DNA of 64,000 bases from Pedobacter sp. MC2016-14 (GTDB taxonomy: Bacteria > Bacteroidota > Bacteroidia > Sphingobacteriales > Sphingobacteriaceae), in NCBI RefSeq assembly GCF_020991475.1, contig NZ_JAJMPA010000001.1, positions 806,001 through 870,000 on the forward strand. Direction: 5' to 3'. Of the stretch, positions 62,672 through 64,000 are shown in pieces. The translations under genes and the position numbers were made by a program. Under the pieces are notes generated by a model. That model was not told the DNA's origin, did not search any database, and was given only the letters and a program-made list of their open reading frames with translations. Position 1 is the first letter of the stretch. Each line of letters begins with the position of its first letter.

Positions 62672-63898
62672 TTACTGGTTGGCGGCAACCAATAGCTCAA
62701 TGTCTTTAAAAGGAAGATTAAACATGTTGGCCAGGTCTTTACTTGTCAGGTGTCCCTGATAGGTATATAGGGCATTTCGGATGCCCGGTTTGTTCCATAC
62801 TACGTTCATCAGCCCACCCATATCGCCTATATCAACCAGAATTGGGGTAAAGATATTTGTCAGTGCATAAGAAGCCGTACGTGGAACCCTGGATGCGATA
62901 TTAGGTACACAGTAATGAATGACATCGTATTTTCTAAAAACAGGATCTTTATGATTAGTTACCTCCGAAGTTTCAAAACAACCACCCTGATCAATGCTAA
63001 CATCAATCACTACAGAATCAGGCTTCATACGGCTCACCGTTTCTTCCATAACCAAACAAGGACTGCGGCCATGTGAAGCACGAATGGCACCAATGACTAC
63101 ATCACAGGTGGTAATGGCCTTACCCAGCACAATAGGCTGCATTACAGAGGTAAAAACACGACTTCCAAGATTGTTTTGCAGCCTTCTTAGCCTATAAATG
63201 GAGCTGTCAAACACTTTTACTTCTGCACCAAGCGATAAGGCGGTCCTCGCTGCATATTCGCCCACTGTGCCTGCGCCTAAAATTACAATTTCTGTTGGCG
63301 GTACGCCTGTAAAACCACCCAGCATAAGGCCTTTTCCGCCGTTTACATTGTTAAGGTATTCTGAAGCAATGAAAATAGAGGTTGCGCCTACAATTTCGCT
63401 CATTGCCCGCACTACACTCAATACATTCCCTTCATCACGGATATGTTCAAAACACAGGGCATTTATTTTTTTGTCCAGGAGGGCCTTAATGAAGGTTTCT
63501 TTGAGGGAGCCCATTTGCAGGGCCGAAATAAGCGTCTGACCTTTATGCATCAGTGCAATTTCATCCAACATTGGCGGCGCAATTTTGACAATAATATCGG
63601 CGTTAAAGACCTCCTTTTTATCAAAACAAATGATTGCGCCCTGTTCACTATAATCACGGTCAGAAAAATTGGCGCCAACCCCAGCACCACTTTCAATCAT
63701 CACTTTATGTCCGTTACTAACCAGCAAGGCCACTGAAAGCGGTGTCAGTGCTATTCTGTTTTCCTGAAAAGAGACTTCCTTCGGGATCCCGATGTACAAG
63801 CTATTGCTTTTGTTTCCACTTTCGCACATGGTCTCTTTAGGCTGTATCAATCCCTGATGTGCAATAGAAGCCATTCCTTCACGTAATCCTGTTGACAT
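62672..63898 (-). CDS. Alanine dehydrogenase/PntA-like NAD-dependent enzyme, atypical
   Basis: The 408-residue protein matches the AlaDh_PNT fold: NRIALTPLSVALLVSNGHKV, IESGAGVGANFSDRDY, VILGAGTVGEYAARTALSLG (Rossmann motif) and VVIDVSIDQGGCFETS. In classical Ald the pyruvate-binding Lys sits in VKVKEP and the catalytic His in TYLHLA; here those places read VKIAPP and SALQMG. The first half resembles PntA (VNAPLDDEIALL), while IDQGG is Ald-like. It may not be a standard alanine dehydrogenase. The start has no SD. Confidence 0.85.
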   Translation of the reverse strand: MSTGLREGMASIAHQGLIQPKETMCESGNKSNSLYIGIPKEVSFQENRIALTPLSVALLVSNGHKVMIESGAGVGANFSDRDYSEQGAIICFDKKEVFNADIIVKIAPPMLDEIALMHKGQTLISALQMGSLKETFIKALLDKKINALCFEHIRDEGNVLSVVRAMSEIVGATSIFIASEYLNNVNGGKGLMLGGFTGVPPTEIVILGAGTVGEYAARTALSLGAEVKVFDSSIYRLRRLQNNLGSRVFTSVMQPIVLGKAITTCDVVIGAIRASHGRSPCLVMEETVSRMKPDSVVIDVSIDQGGCFETSEVTNHKDPVFRKYDVIHYCVPNIASRVPRTASYALTNIFTPILVDIGDMGGLMNVVWNKPGIRNALYTYQGHLTSKDLANMFNLPFKDIELLVAANQ

Positions 63899-64000
63899 TG
63901 TTCTAGTGGTTTATTGTTGTGAAAAGCAGTTTTCTTTTTTCCGGCCCTAATATACTAATTTGAATTTTAATATAATTTTCCTGCAAAAGGAGTGCTGCAA

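Overview
The window is one contiguous piece of a Bacteroidota chromosome, most likely from Sphingobacteriaceae and Pedobacter-like. The evidence is a SusC/SusD pair, DUF3078, DUF4175, CarboxypepD_reg-like and Big_5 families, an S16 protein with a long acidic tail, almost no Shine-Dalgarno sequences, and many copies of the Bacteroidota -7 promoter element TAnnTTTG. I saw no insertion sequence, prophage, CRISPR array, tRNA or rRNA. Two parS-like sites at about 54.45 kb suggest that this is origin-proximal core chromosome.

Layout. 1-7.6 kb is the end of a polysaccharide utilization locus: a partial SusD lipoprotein, a SusC TonB-dependent receptor, a divergent AraC regulator and a GH36 alpha-galactosidase. 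7.8-14.9 kb holds two secreted Bacteroidota proteins (CarboxypepD_reg-like and DUF3078), ffh, comM/yifB, a small acidic protein and htpG. 15-24.6 kb holds a pair of multi-pass membrane proteins, an M16 protease, def, a CarboxypepD_reg protein, the Fe-S carrier pair mrp and NifU-like, a GT51 transglycosylase with a large N-terminal extension, hpt and psd. 24.7-30.3 kb holds rplS, two small divergent regulator-like genes, rpsP-rimM-trmD, pfkA, birA and rsfS. 30.3-44.6 kb holds ftsH, an orphan LUD protein, a KAS III-like enzyme, a zinc-ribbon protein and a Nif3-like protein, TM2/DUF2752 proteins, mfd, cdsA, a CPBP protease, dus, apaG and a zinc peptidase. 44.8-64 kb holds rmuC, thiL, divergent nadA/nadB, a gamma-carbonic-anhydrase-fold protein, a Big_5 lipoprotein, mnmG, an ABC-F ATPase, ybeY, a large DUF4175 protein, a cold-shock protein, a lipoprotein, a phosphodiester glycosidase and an alanine-dehydrogenase-like enzyme.

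How the genes work together. Most of the window is housekeeping: protein targeting and quality control (ffh, htpG, ftsH, def), ribosome and tRNA work (rplS, rpsP, rimM, trmD, rsfS, ybeY, mnmG, dus), cofactors (NAD, thiamine, biotin transfer, Fe-S), phospholipids (psd, cdsA) and DNA repair (mfd, rmuC). The catabolic specialty is alpha-galactoside uptake and hydrolysis at the left edge.

No obvious defence or mobile system is present. The signals most worth following are regulatory: several -7 boxes lie only 4-7 nt before the start codon, which predicts leaderless mRNAs; two terminators overlap the promoter of the next gene; parS twins sit between the ABC-F gene and mnmG; palindromes flank the nadA-nadB gap; and several housekeeping enzymes lack the family's usual key residues (Mrp, Ald, YbeY).
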